Below, in pieces: positions 1-11,979 of a stretch of DNA of 64,000 bases. The stretch lies in assembly GCF_932294415.1 (NCBI RefSeq), contig NC_065545.1:42570327-42634326 (forward strand), in the 5' to 3' direction. The DNA is from Quercus robur (Eukaryota > Streptophyta > Magnoliopsida > Fagales > Fagaceae). The notes beneath the pieces are model-generated. The model searched no databases. It saw nothing but the letters and a program-made list of their open reading frames with translations, and had not been told where the DNA came from. Position numbers and translations under genes: made by a program. Every line of letters begins with the position of its first letter. Positions within the stretch are counted from its first letter, which is position 1.

Positions 1-62
1 ACAGGTAGAATACCCTTTTTAACATTGAACAGCAAGAAAATCAAGGAGAAATAAGAACCTAA

Positions 63-213
63 GGCCCCGTTTGGTACACCCACTCAAACATATATTTTCA
101 GTTTTTAAACAACATTACACATATTTCCACATACTTTTTCACCCACACGTATTTCCACATATGTTTTCAAATAACAAAACACATGTTTTTAAGTGCATGT
201 ACCAAACACCCCC
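63..213. mobile_element. Harbinger/Tourist-type MITE, copy 1
   Basis: The ends are inverted (GGCCCCGTTTGGTAC on the left; GTACCAAACACCCCC on the right) and are flanked by the 3-bp duplication TAA at 60-62 and 214-216. At 151 bp it cannot encode a protein. A related copy lies in the other orientation at 32196-32334. The 3-bp TNA-type target site points to the PIF/Harbinger superfamily; that assignment is inference. Confidence 0.75.
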
Positions 214-216
214 TAA

Positions 217-1069
217 ATTTTTAATGTAGAAATAAAAGCTACCAAACCAGCAACTGACCAGCCTAAAGAAATGCCTTGAGTTCCAGCTAACCTATCCAAG
301 GATTGCACTGATTTCTCTTTGAAAGATTTATCAAAGCCCTTACATCCTACACATGACAACTACAATGATTTTTCCATAGGTACGAGTTGTCTAGTGAGTA
401 ATATAGGACATGTCAATTTGAAGAAACATGCAGATAAACAAGGGAAGCTTGAAGTCACAATCAAAGGAAATATGTTAAATAATCAATGTATTCAAAAGGT
501 GCCATTTGTTCAAGGATTAGAAGGGCAGAAATCACTCAAATACCATTCTCAATAAAGTCAAAGTTCAAACAAAAGATCTTGTAAAGAAGTAAGACCTTAA
601 AGAGATGGACACTACTGATGAGGTTAAAATTGAACAAACAAAATATAAAAAACTTAATGCAAAGACAAAGTATATAAAGGCCCAAGCATGTTATTCCCGA
701 GCTCATGTTGCATATTAAAGCATCTGAGGTAGCAAGGTTTATTGCTTACACCAATTTTTCAAGATATTGATTTTGTCATACCTGAAAAGATAAATAATTT
801 AGTTGAAATGGTGGGTATATCATTATCATCATTGCTACCTCAAACAAAGAAAAGAAAGAAATTTAAATTCAATCTTTTTATATAATGTCAAGGATGCAAT
901 TCAAGAAACCAAGATTCTTTTTTACTTCAACACTTCAAAACTCGATGATTAGTTTTCTCCAACTAGGGGAGAATTACGTAAGCAATGAGAAGTCAATATA
1001 ATTTTGAATTTATTTTAATTGTCAAGAGCAATTATATAATATTTTTACTTACTTGACATGGGTCCATGG
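217..1069. other. No gene recognised
   Basis: A 78-codon open frame (319-555) matches nothing I know. Near 960 the text changes to 'ctaggggagaattac', reminiscent of the purine tract after a retroelement pol gene. I see no conserved domain and treat the stretch as decayed repeat. Confidence 0.3.
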
Positions 1070-1420
1070 GGTCTTATTTTGGGGTTTGACCATTTTATTG
1101 GGTTTTATTTGTGAGTTTAGTTCTAAAGTTTGAGCTTATTTATCAAAGCCCAAGTAGTCCAAATCTTATTAGGGTTGGGTATTAACCATCTCTTTATATG
1201 GATATAATGCTTTCTATTCTATAGCGAAGAAGAACAAGTTTTCTAAATTTTTATAAGTTATGAAACTTTGTTTGAGGTTTGTGTGATACAACCTTCACTG
1301 AGGTGTGATGCCAAGGAAATCCTAAGTGCGATGCCTAGAATTTTATTGTTTTCCTTTTTTGTTTCTTAAATTCCTAGCAACTTAAAACCTTACAAACACA
1401 CATTGGTTTGTCACCTTTCA
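1070..1420 (+). repeat. Degenerate LTR-like fragment
   Basis: AT-rich sequence including 'tttgaggtttgtgtgatacaacctt'-type text that recurs in inverted orientation at about 56350-56440, so both derive from one repeat family. No terminal TG/CA pair or target duplication could be set, so the limits are approximate. Confidence 0.4.
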
Positions 1421-3537
1421 AACCCTAAAACCCAAAACCCTAAATCACTCACCATCAAACAACCCCAAATACCCCATAAAGAACAAAAAACAGTTAATGG
1501 CTTACTGTTTACAATCCTGGAACTGCAACCCAACTCTCAAAATTTTCCCTTCATTTCATCCCCAAGTCCTTCTATTTCTTTTTAGCATTAAAAGCCCTAT
1601 CTTCCTTACTATTTTCTAGCCTTTTTCCCACCAAAACCAAAGCTTAAATTCCAAGCAGTCCAGAACTACCAGACCTAATTTGGCTATATTACTCTTTTTC
1701 CTACGTCATCCTATCTATTTGCCATGAGATATGTTTGTAAGATAAGACTTAAATTAGCCACATCAATCATAAGGTTAGATATTACCCAAAAAAAAAAACT
1801 GTTGTTTTATCCAAGATATAAAATTCACAGAGAGAGACCACAGAAAATGCAATTTGTTGATCAATGCTATCAAAGACTCAAAGACCATGCCAAAGAAGAG
1901 GAATGTATCATTTACGGATGTGGACAAAGACAGTAACTACAAAGACAAGGAGATGCACCGGACCCACAAATTGCCAAGGGCTAGTGCGTGCCGCCAAAGA
2001 CGATATTTTTTGGTTCTAGAAATGTTGGGAGGACACCAAAGGGAGTGGACCTATACCAAGTAAAAAATGATATCTAACACAAAAGATTGTTCCTCTTTTT
2101 CTTTTTTTTAAGAATTAAACAAAATGTTGTGCTTATAAAAATAAAAAATAAAACAAAGAAAAAAGAACTAAACAAAATGTTGTATTAGAAATGATGCCTA
2201 ACGGTTAGTCCCAAAAGGTAACGGCAGCAATGCTGCTCCACAAGACTATAATATAATCAATGTTTTTATTGAATTTCAAGCCACACACCATATTGATCCT
2301 CATAAATGGAAATTCAAAGTCTCTCTATCCCTCTTCCCCTATGTTGATTCAACTGCTGTTGCCAGCATAAAATGTCTGTTTTCTAAAATATTCAACCGCG
2401 CCATTGAGATGGGTAAATTTAGTCCGTCTAATTATACACAAATGATGCAGCAAGATCCGATCTTTTTAACTGGGCTTAGTCTATTTCAATCCAAATGGAG
2501 AGGATCTCAATCCTTGCACTTGACCTTGCTAAGGTAGACTATCTTTACTTAACTACATCAATAAGTTCCATTCAACTAGAGTACGACACATGGATGCAGA
2601 TCTGCTAGATGGAACATCAGCCTGGTCTGCATAGTAAATGCTTCCACTCTAATATCATTTTTCAGTACAATATCCCTTCTATGAGTAGCATGAGGGCATA
2701 TGCCCTCCAAGCCAAGAAAGTACAGCCAGTCTTTATCGTTGACCTCAAACTCTCTTACCCAACCAATTTCATAACTTGATGATCTAATCTAATATCATTC
2801 CTGATCATCACATAGCAAGAGCCATAATTTGACATTCTCTGTCAACTAACTGACATACGCTCTACTGCAAGTCCAAATTGCAGCCCTAGAGTTCACAATT
2901 GCTTTTTACTAGAGTTTGGAGTACTTTATATAAACAAAAACTTAAGTAGAGCAGGCAATCATCAAAAAAAGCCAAAAGAAATGGAAAGGGTAACCTATTC
3001 AGCCAATTAATTATGCAGGAAATGTTGGCGTGAAAACAGAAATCTGAGGGAACATAATTAACGAAAGAGTTAAATACCCGTCCTTAAGAACCTTAACAGT
3101 AGTGTAAAGTAGTGGGAAAGAGCTTTCAACCACAAGAAACTAATAAAAGCAGGTTAAGGAGAAAATAAAGATTGAACCAAGAAGAGTGGAAAATAAAGTC
3201 TCACCAAGTTTGGAGTATGTATTATCTTTGATATCATAAAATTTTTAGAAGAAAGATCAGTACATCCAGAAACACAGTAATAGAACACATAAAAAGAAGG
3301 AAAACGGGGAAATACCAAAGAAGAAAGAGAGAAAAAGGCAACAACAAAAAAAATGGTGAAGGATGGAGATAGATTAAGGAGGAAGAAGCCACTAGGTTCA
3401 ATTTTCCAAGCAGTCCAATCAAAACAGCAAAACAATTTGGATAAAAAACCAGCAATGTGAATGAAAGAAACCCTCCATCCAAATCAAGCCACACATAGAA
3501 CAAACAATTATTAGGGAATTTTAGGGAATCTACTTAC
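1421..3537. other. Intergenic; possible unseen 3' end of the minus-strand membrane-protein gene
   Basis: Holds poly-A/T stretches and short open frames without recognisable domains. The fourth exon of the neighbouring minus-strand gene ends in a donor at 3538/3537, so at least one further exon and the 3' UTR should lie here. I could not identify it with confidence. Confidence 0.35.
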
Positions 3538-4700
3538 AGGATGGAATATCGTCTAATCATCTCAATGGTAGATGGATCTTTTGCTTGGCAACTGAAAAAA
3601 CCATCGTGATATAAGCTCACTTTGGAAATGCCAGATTGGTACCAGCAGTCATACGTTCTATTCACCTAAAAGCAAGTTCACAAGTGTATAATTATCAACT
3701 AATCCAAGAGAAATAAAAAAAGAAAATAAAGACGGCTTAAACGTAGATACACAAAGCTTTGCAACCCCCTACCTTAAATTTATCTTTGGTCAACCATGCA
3801 GCACCAAAGTTAGGCCTGCAATTAAGAGGAAGGGCTTCATTTGGAGCTTCAGCAAACGCAAGCTGCGTCTGTCCTGAAGAATGATCTTTGTACTCCACCT
3901 AAAATTGTTACAAAGAAATTTTGATACTGAGCAACGTAGCTACCTACATACATAAATATACGAATTCATACATATATTCAAATGCATGTACATATATATT
4001 ATACGCACCACCAATGAGCTCTAGCTCAAACAAGAAGTCCTCCACTTGATAGAACAAAGTAAAGGGTATGTATGTATGTATGTATAATTGATAGCTCAAA
4101 CACTAAACTAAAGCAGCACTTGTTTTTCAAAGGAAGTGGTTTTTATTTCAAAACAAACAATAAACACCAGTATAGGAATAGGACAATGGAACATCTCAGT
4201 GAGACGAGTTAGTACTGATAATTAATAAAAACAACATAGACAGATAGATAGATAGATACCTTAAAAACTGAAGCCCAATAGTAATCATAGCGGCAGCGAA
4301 ACTTATTGGTATGAAATGGGTAAAACACATTCTTGGCTTTATAATTTAACAGTCCAAGTTCACACACCTGAGACGACCTAAGATCCACACCTTCAATATA
4401 TTCAATATATTCATATTGCTTAGAATAAATTTCCAAATCATATAACCCAAAAAAAATAGATAATAATAATAAAAAATACTCACTGCTGGATACAATCTTG
4501 CACTGGGAGGGCAAGGAAATTGTACTATCACTATCAGTTGAAGATGAAGATGAAGATAAAGCAACGTAAAACCAAAGGGCAAAGAAAATAAGGATGAAAG
4601 GAAAGACAAGGCCCAGAGTGCATCGCAGCACCGCAGAGGCTACTCCCCTCCTTTTCGTCCTTCCGACCTCCACCTCCACCTCCGCCTCCTGCGAATCCAT
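3538..4700 (-). CDS. Conserved plant membrane protein of unknown function (3' end unresolved)
   Basis: Four exons read from the minus strand: 4700-4484, 4390-4260, 3898-3773 and 3665-3538, with consistent GT-AG sites and phases. The start is the ATG at 4700-4698, followed by MDSQEAEVEVEVG. Residues about 24-49 form one strongly hydrophobic segment (VLRCTLGLVFPFILIFFALW), then a serine-rich linker. The rest is a likely lumenal or extracellular domain rich in Tyr, Trp and Cys, with FYPFHTNKFRCRYDYYWASV in exon 2, LPLNCRPNFGAAW in exon 3 and TYDCWY...FFSCQAKDP in exon 4. It resembles small plant-specific membrane proteins seen in other genomes, but I cannot name the family or a function. Exon 4 ends in a donor, so the C terminus is missing from this model. 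The TAC/TAT-rich intron 1 is short (93 bp). Confidence 0.65.
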
Positions 4701-4739
4701 CAACACTTTACTTCTCCGCTAAAGCAAATTCAATGAATA

Positions 4740-5465
4740 TATAATGACTTTTTTTGGGAGTTGAGTTAAAGTGCCGACCACCGGACCATTTATCCGGTGA
4801 GCTGTGCTTCTGAGACCAGAGTGAGTCCAGAGGGATTTTTGTCTGTTTTTTTTTTTTTTTTAATGGGATTTTTGTCTGTTTTATTATACCTGTGATGGCT
4901 TATTATACAGTATTTAAAAGTGTATTTTTTTTAGTTAATTTAAGATACTGTTCTTCATTCTTTCACCTTTTTCTCCCTTTTATTTATTTATTTATTTTTT
5001 TAACTCTTTAAGTCTTATTAAAATCTTCTCAAAAATAATAAATAAATAAAACAAAACCCAAAAATCAAAAAAATAGAATTCAATATAGAGGCTTTAATGA
5101 ACCTTGTTTTGTTGTTTTATAGTGGAAGGGGAGGAGGGCTTTGCAAAGGATATTTTACCTTTACTATTGAAAATGTATCTCATCAAACAGTCTTTTATTA
5201 TGATCTCTCTCACAATATGACTTAAGCATGTTATAAGAGTGATGTCTCATAAGAATGTATTATAAAATAAATTTTTACTCTTAAACCTCTCTTCTTCTTC
5301 TTTTTTTCCTTTTTTTTTTTTTTTGTTTCTAAAAAAAACCTATTCTTTTTATTATTCCAAATTAGAGGAATTTAAAAGAAAGAAGTTGTAGACTCCTTAT
5401 TTTGTACCCAACTTAAGTCCCCATTCCCCAATGACAATATCACTAAGTTGTAATCTTTACTTTCT
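4740..5465. other. Upstream region and AT-rich spacer
   Basis: Contains the presumed promoter side of the minus-strand membrane-protein gene and then poly-T and TTTA-rich sequence. No TATA box or open frame can be chosen with confidence. Confidence 0.3.
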
Positions 5466-5806
5466 ACTAGCCTTTGAGCACATGTGTGAGCACGTGCTCA
5501 AATGCTCTTCTATTTTTTGGATAAAAATTAATAATTTGAATTCATTATAATTTGGGATTAGTGCATTTCCTAATCATAAAATACCTAGGGGTGTGATGAA
5601 AAAAATATTTCATCCACAAATACATAACACTCATCACACCCCTAGATATTTTATGATTAGAAAATGTAGTAATCCCAAATTTTAATGAATTCAAATTATT
5701 AACTTTTACCCAAAAAATAGAAGAGCCTCTGAGCATGCGCATAGGTATTTTATGATTAGAAAATGTAGTAATCCCAAATTATAATAGATTCAAATTGATT
5801 TGAGAT
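5466..5806. mobile_element. Foldback element, copy 1
   Basis: Two long arms are inverted copies around a centre near 5600: 'aatcataaaatacctag' on the left and 'tattttatgattag' on the right. The outer edge reads ACTAG followed by a GAGCAC/GTGCTC hairpin. The right arm end is partly duplicated (5745-5806 repeats the 'tattttatgattagaaaa' block). The same family occurs split at 6975-7037 plus 9756-9995. Confidence 0.7.
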
Positions 5807-6104
5807 ATTTTCTAATAAATAGTAATAATAATCCCTTAAATTAAAATTTGATAGGTTTTTTAAAAGAAAAATTAGAAAGGGATAATGATAAGTTAATGAA
5901 TAATAATCATAACCTAAAAAATAAAACTAGGCAAAAAAATTAATGAATTTTGTAGGGAAAAAGTAATGAATAATTTCATTCCAAATTATATAGATTTGAT
6001 AAATTTCAAATTAAAATGTTACCAAAAGTGATAACCTTGGGAGATTTAAAAAATATAGTGGTTGAGAATTTGAAAAATATAGTTGCTAGAAATGAATAAA
6101 TGAA

Positions 6105-6167
6105 AAAAATTTACAAAAGAAAAAAAAAATTACCCAATACTTGATTTCTTGAAAGTAACATACCATA

Positions 6168-6203
<36 letters not shown>

Positions 6204-6700
6204 TAAACCACTCCACAGTTTATACTCTAAATACTAATTACTATCTTAAATATTTATAATATACTTAATAATATAAAATTTACAAAAGAAAAAAAAAAGT
6301 TAAAAAAAAATTATCCAATACTTGATTTCTTGAAAGTAAAGCACCATACAAAAAGAAAAAAAAAAGATTAATCACTCTACAATCCACAATCTAAATACTA
6401 ATAACTATCTTAAATATTTATAATCCACTTAATAATATAAATTTACAAAAGAAAAAAAAATGTGAAAAAAAAAAAATTTACCCAATACTTGATTTATTAA
6501 AAGTAAAGCACCATACAAAATGAAAAAAAAAATGAAAAAAAAAAAGATAAAGATAAATAACTCCATTATCCACAATCTAAATACTAATTACTTTCTTAAA
6601 TATTTATAATCCACTTAATAATATAAAATTTACAAATGAAAAAAAAAATTTACCCAATACTTAATTTCTCAAAAGTAAAGTACCATACAAAAACCAAAAA
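6105..6700. repeat. Tandem array, about 170-bp AT-rich unit, 3-4 copies
   Basis: The block CCAATACTTGATTTCTTGAA (with variants) followed by 'gtaaagcaccatac' recurs at about 6135, 6314, 6482 and 6653, giving spacings of about 170-180 bp. Between repeats stand 'ctaaatactaattacta' and 'tatttataatccacttaataat'. Poly-A tracts inside the units explain most length differences. Confidence 0.85.
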
Positions 6701-6974
6701 TTTTAGGATTAATGAACATAAAAAATTTAAAAAATATGGGTAATTTACACTTTCTACCTAATAATATTCTTACAAGACTTTTTAAAGAGTTAAAAAAAAT
6801 AAGAATAACTATCAATAATATTTAAATTATATACGTAAGAATTATATTATGCATTTTAATGTATATATTTTAAGTATATTCATGCATATGCATTGGGTTA
6901 CAAGCTAGTTAATATTAATAAACTTCAATTACTTTCATTTCAAACTTAATCAGTTCCAAATTTACCCCAATTAA

Positions 6975-7037
6975 ACTAGCCTCTGAGCATGCACTCATGC
7001 ATGTACTCAGAGGCTCTTCTATTTTTTGAGTAAAGGT
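6975..7037. mobile_element. Foldback element copy 2, left part
   Basis: Begins ACTAGCCTCTGAGCATG, as in copy 1, and runs to AAGGT, where the 7038-9755 LTR interrupts it. It continues at 9756 with 'taataatttgaatccatta', exactly as the uninterrupted copy at 5530 reads on. Confidence 0.85.
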
Positions 7038-7344
7038 TGTTAAGGTACAAATTTTTGGGCCCTAATTTCATTAGTCCACTCACAAAAATATATACCCACA
7101 CAAGCCCATAAACTATTTTGAGCCCACATAAATATTTTCCACAAATATTCCATATATAAGCCTCATAAATTATCTTAGGCCCTCTCACACATATTACCCA
7201 CATATTATCCAACTTGGGTTTTCAGAAAAATACCTATCATATTGTTACCAAAATTGGACCGCAAAATTATACTATATCCAAAAAAAAGCCCAAAATCATT
7301 TACCTTGTGGGAAAAATCCAAAAGGCCCAACAAAACTCTTTCAT

Positions 7345-7612
7345 AAAGCTCATTGCTACACAGCACCTGTTAAAAGCCCGTTGCTACACGGCACCTGTAA
7401 AAGCTCATTGCTACACGTCACCTCTAAAGCCCTTTGCTACACAACACCTCTAAAAACCCGTTGCTACACGACACCTCCAAAGCCTGTTGCTATACAGCAC
7501 CTCTAAAAGCCTGTTACTACACGGCACCTCTAAAAGCCCGTTGCTTCACAGCGCCTCTAAAACCTGTTGCCACACGGCACCTCTTAAAGCCCGTTGCTAC
7601 ACGACAATATTT
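7345..7612 (+). repeat. Minisatellite within the solo LTR, about 28-bp unit
   Basis: About nine to ten variants of 'gcccgttgctacacggcacc' plus 'tctaaaa' in a row. Units differ by single bases and by one or two bases in length, which opens several overlapping reading frames without real coding meaning. Confidence 0.85.
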
Positions 7613-7619
7613 TCACAAA

Positions 7620-7850
7620 ATTTTACAAAGCCCAAATGCTATTTTGGCACTATTTTACAATGCCCAAATATTATTTTGGCACTATTTTACAATGCCCAAA
7701 TATTATTTTGGCACTATTTTACAAAGCCCAAATACCAATTTGGCGCCTATTTTATAAAGTCCAAATATTATTTTGGCACCTATTTTATAAAGCCCAAATA
7801 CTAATTTGGCACCTATTTTATAAAGCTCAAATCTATTTTGGCCAAAACAA
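7620..7850 (+). repeat. Minisatellite within the solo LTR, 32-36-bp unit
   Basis: About seven units of 'ctattttacaatgcccaaat' plus 'attattttggca', directly after the first array. Later units change to 'ctattttataaagcccaaat'. Both arrays belong to the LTR and are not a CRISPR: units abut without unique spacers. Confidence 0.85.
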
Positions 7851-9755
7851 TTACATTATACTCAAAACCCAAAATTATTTCTTGGCAAAATATATACTAA
7901 AGTCCCTAACTCATGGGAAATATAGATTACTCATCTCTCAAAAATATTTCTTTCACAAAATGTATGGGAACTATGCTTATTTTTCCACAATCAACTAACT
8001 ACAAAAGTTCATATATATTACCTATGGCAAAACCATTCATTTTTGTAGGGATGACCAAGCCCAAATAAGCTCAACTACAAAGTCCAGCTGAGCCAGCCCA
8101 ACTCATATACAGATCCCAGCAGTTGAAGCTCATGTGAGCTGACCAGTCAAGTCTCAGCACAACCTGACAGTTGGAGCCCATCACCATCAGTTCCAGCTTG
8201 TCCAATTAGATCAGAAGAGGGACATGTGTTCAGTAGGGGTTAAACCCTTCCTTCCTAAGTTCATTTTCATCATTTCTCATGTGACATAAAGCTGAGGTGA
8301 CATGACAAAAAACTGAGAAGCTTCAGCCAGCTATATCTCCTTCCTTCTCTAACCCATTCGATCAAGGACTAAGGGCAGCCATAATCAGGCCATGAAAGTT
8401 TTTGGAACAACTTGAAATCAGTTCATTATCATGCAAAAAATGTGTATTTTCTGGTTCATGGACCAAGCACATGAACCCAAATGGGAAAACTTAGGACAAT
8501 GTGGTTTGGAGGGCACCAAAAGGATCCCAGCAGAGTTCCCAGCATAAGGCTCCAAGATTGACACCTAGCTTGGGGCGATACAATCTGCCCTAGGAGCTCT
8601 GATTCTAGTAGCAGCAAAACCAAGATCATTAGCCTAATATATGCCTTAATCCCATTAGCTGAGGACAAATCAGTATTTAATACCAAGTTGAAACCACAAC
8701 TATTATTACCCAAAACAGTAAGAACATTCTAAAAGCTGAGCTTACCATTCTTGGTCCAAATCCTAGGAACGATTCTCTAAAGATCTTTTGAAGATTGAGA
8801 CTGATTTAGCAGAAATTATTCGCTAATCACCCCCTAAAACTCAACTATAAATAGAAACTCTCCACCAACACTTCGGAGGAGGGACGGACGAAGAAACACA
8901 AAAATAAGGAAGAACTCTCTGAAAAACTTCCCTAATCTCTTTTTCTTAATTCTCTAAAAGCTCTTAGTGAGGTTCTGAGTCTCTGACTTCTTAGTTTTAA
9001 ACTTAGAAACTGGGCTCTTAAGCCTATAGCTCACAAACACCTCTCACTTCTCTACTTATAAGCTTTACCCGTCCCCAGCAAAAAGTCCCAACAGTTTCAC
9101 TAAACATTCTCTCTCACTACTCATACTACCTGAGATGTCCCTCATTACTCACTACTCATACCAGATCCATGAGCATACCTTGGCACCATAATGATCTTGC
9201 TACGCTAGCTGGAATCTCTCTCTCTTTCCCTTCGTCTCACACTAAGTTTTCCTAATTATTTATTATAGTAGAGCTCATAATATTCATTTACTCATTTACT
9301 ATTGAATGTTATTATGTAACTATCACTATAGAATTTTTCTCTCATATTATTGTGTTAGAAGACTCTTCTCTAGAGCCAATGGATTATGAGTTTGAAAATG
9401 TGGATACTTTCCTTAATCTGTGAAATAGCTAATAGTTGGAGGTTTATTCTGTTTTGTCTTACTTTACTGTTGGGACATTTTACCACTAAGCTATTTTATT
9501 GTAGAAATATTTTACTGCTGGACTATTTCTTGCATTATGCTTTTTAATCATGTTGACGTGTCTGCTATAGGAATTGTTTATGGGTCATTCTTGTCAGTCT
9601 CAACCTAAGCCCAAGGTATAAAATAAAGTGAATTCTTTGGATCTTCACCAATAGCCTTTGGGCCGTACCTTGAGTCCATCGTCGAGTTTCGTTTTAGACT
9701 CCCAACCCAACACAAATCTCATTTGTCGGAAGAAAAAACTTTTTCGCCCCCGACA

Positions 9756-9995
9756 AAGGTTAATAATTTGAATCCATTATAATTTGAGATTACTACATTT
9801 TCTAATCATAAAATACCTAGAGGTGTGATGAAAAAAATATTTCATCCACAAATGCATAATATTCATCACACTCCTAGGTATTTTATGATTAGAAAATGTA
9901 GTAATCTCAAATTATAATAGATTCAAATGATGAATCTTTACCCAAAAAATAGAAGAGCCTCTGAGTATACGTGTGAGCGCGTGTTTAAAGACTAG
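9756..9995. mobile_element. Foldback element copy 2, right part
   Basis: Resumes the element interrupted at 7037. The inverted arm ends with a GAGCGCGTG-containing hairpin and ACTAGT at 9991-9996, mirror of the left edge. Both ends show CTAG followed by T, which also fits a Helitron-like terminus, so the superfamily is uncertain. Confidence 0.75.
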
Positions 9996-10183
9996 TAAGT
10001 GGATAAAGTAATTTGAAAATCAGTAGAAGAGTGATCCTATTTTTTAGGCAATATTTTAGTAGGAGTTAAAGTTGTATTTTTACCGAATTATTCTTTAATT
10101 TTATCTCTACTCAAACATAGGGATATAGAGGCATTTTTAAACAAAAACAAAAAAGAAAAAAAAAAAAGAGGATCTCAGACAAG

Positions 10184-10257
10184 AGAAGCCTCTTAAATAG
10201 TACATACTACATAGTATAGGAGAAGCCTCTTAAATAGTACATACTACATAGTATAGA
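10184..10257. repeat. 37-bp direct repeat, two copies
   Basis: 'agaagcctcttaaatagtac' plus 'atactacatagtatag' stands twice in tandem, at 10184 and 10221. A third partial copy ('ccttaaatagtagtatag') follows near 10278. Confidence 0.8.
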
Positions 10258-10900
10258 TAGAAAAACAAAGGGAACTCCTTAAATAGTAGTATAGATATAT
10301 CTCACGCACGTTTAATATATTTTTTCCTAAAAACTAGCATACACTAAACTCAGTAGTTTACTCATTTTCAAATTCTAAATTTTAGTTTCTTAAAATTTCC
10401 TTTATGTGTAATCTCATTAACAATAGATAAATTCAAATTGAAAAATTATATTAAACTCAAAAAAAAAAAAAAAGTTTAATTTTTTTCACTTAAAATTTCC
10501 TTTATGTGTGATGAAGTTAGTTTTATTTATTTATGCTTTATTTGTTTCAATGGAAAATTTTGTGTAAAGATAATTTTTTCATGTTTTTCACTGTTTGGTA
10601 GTATAAGAAAAAATGAGTTAAAGGAAAACTATTTTTGATTAACAGAAAAAGTATGATTTATTTTTAGCGATTGTTTTCCATTAAATTTTTTTAGAAAACA
10701 ATTTTATATCATAATAAGTTAAATAAGAGAAGTTAAAATACTGTTTTTTAACTTATTTAAAGTTGCAGTCCAACGTAAAAAAATAAGATAGTTTTATAGA
10801 AAATATTTTTAAGAATTTTCTAAAAATTGCGGAAACAAATTGAGCGTTATATTTCATTTCGTTTTATCACACGATCTTGGAACAAATAGTGTTCAAGGCA

Positions 10901-10908
10901 TTTATAAG
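10901..10908 (+). promoter_or_regulatory. Putative TATA box of LPA3
   Basis: TTTATAAG, 52 bases before the start codon. Position and sequence suit a plant TATA box, but no transcript start is known. Confidence 0.45.
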
Positions 10909-10959
10909 CGTACTACCCCACTCTGTGGCTCGTGCGTCACACATAACAGAGGTTAAAAA

Positions 10960-11251
10960 ATGTTATCCGTAACCACAACTGCATTTGTTTCCAAGGTTCC
11001 GATTGCTTTTCCTTCTCTTCCACCACCAAATCCAAATGTAAGTACGTGCGGAATAAACAATGATGGGCAAATTGGTCTTCAAAGAGTCACTGCGTCTAAA
11101 ACTAATAGTCTCAGACTCAGACTAGTCACTAACTCGGTTTCTGGGGATAGCAGTGCCTCAGTTGACGTTGATGTGCCATTCCCTAGTGATTATTTTGAGC
11201 TTCTTCAACAAGTAAGCTTCTTTTGAAGTTATTCATAACTTTTGGTGTGTG

Positions 11252-11282
<31 letters not shown>

Positions 11283-11945
11283 TAAGCTTTTTGGTTCAAG
11301 TTTCAAATTTGGGTGTATATTTGTTGTTTTTGTCGTTGTGTTGCATTTTTTGCATGTACCCATTTGATCGTATTTTAGCTGTACGTAGTATCAGGCTTCT
11401 TTTTCATCATGAATAGTTGTATACGAGGGAGGGAATTTTTTATTTTTATTTTTGAAGATTGGTGTTTCAGGGAAAAACTTTGTTGTGGATCAAATAGTTT
11501 CCTTTTTAATATGAGGTGGGAGATGAATGATGATGTGCCAATTCTACCTATAAATTTAACCAAGTAGCACTTGATGATAATGGATGAATCAAACTTAGAT
11601 GAAAAATGGAAGTACAATGAAAACTCAAATGGAACCTCTTGGAATCTTCAATTAATTGATTAGGATTTGTTTGAATGAATCATCTTTCCTTAGTTGCTAT
11701 TGCATTACTAAAATTTTATCTTTTTGGGCTATTTAACAATGGACAGGCCAGAAAAGCAACTGAATTGGCTTTAAAGGATAACAGACAGTTGATGGTGAGT
11801 TAGTACTGGGTAATTTCCATTTGACTGAAAAATGAAAGCTACGAGGTCAATTGTGGGTTGTGACCAAAAAAGTATCTATTACAGGAGATTGAATTTCCAA
11901 CTGCCGGACTTGAATCTGTACCAGGTTCCCTCCAATTGCCTTGTG

Positions 11946-11979
<34 letters not shown>

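Larger units (their letters stand above)
7038..9755 (+). mobile_element. Solo LTR (about 2.7 kb) with 5-bp target duplication
   Basis: Starts TGTTAAGG and ends GCCCCCGACA, thus TG...CA. AAGGT stands on both sides (7033-7037 and 9756-9760). No second LTR, primer site or polyprotein is seen inside, so it is read as a solo LTR left by recombination of a larger, probably Ty3/gypsy, element. A TATA-like CTATAAATAG near 8846 could be the old LTR promoter. Two minisatellite arrays lie near its 5' end. It splits the foldback element, so it is the younger insertion. Confidence 0.85.

Noticed and set aside
7345-7850. Possible CRISPR-like array
   Set aside because: Units abut or vary without unique spacers, the genome is a plant, and no cas gene exists. 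These are minisatellites in an LTR.
7434-7998. Overlapping open frames of 105-134 codons
   Set aside because: Created by the minisatellite arrays; the translation is only repeat units.
7038-9755. Full-length LTR element instead of solo LTR
   Set aside because: No internal repeat of the termini, no primer site after an inner CA and no gag or pol frame; the whole block behaves as one LTR.
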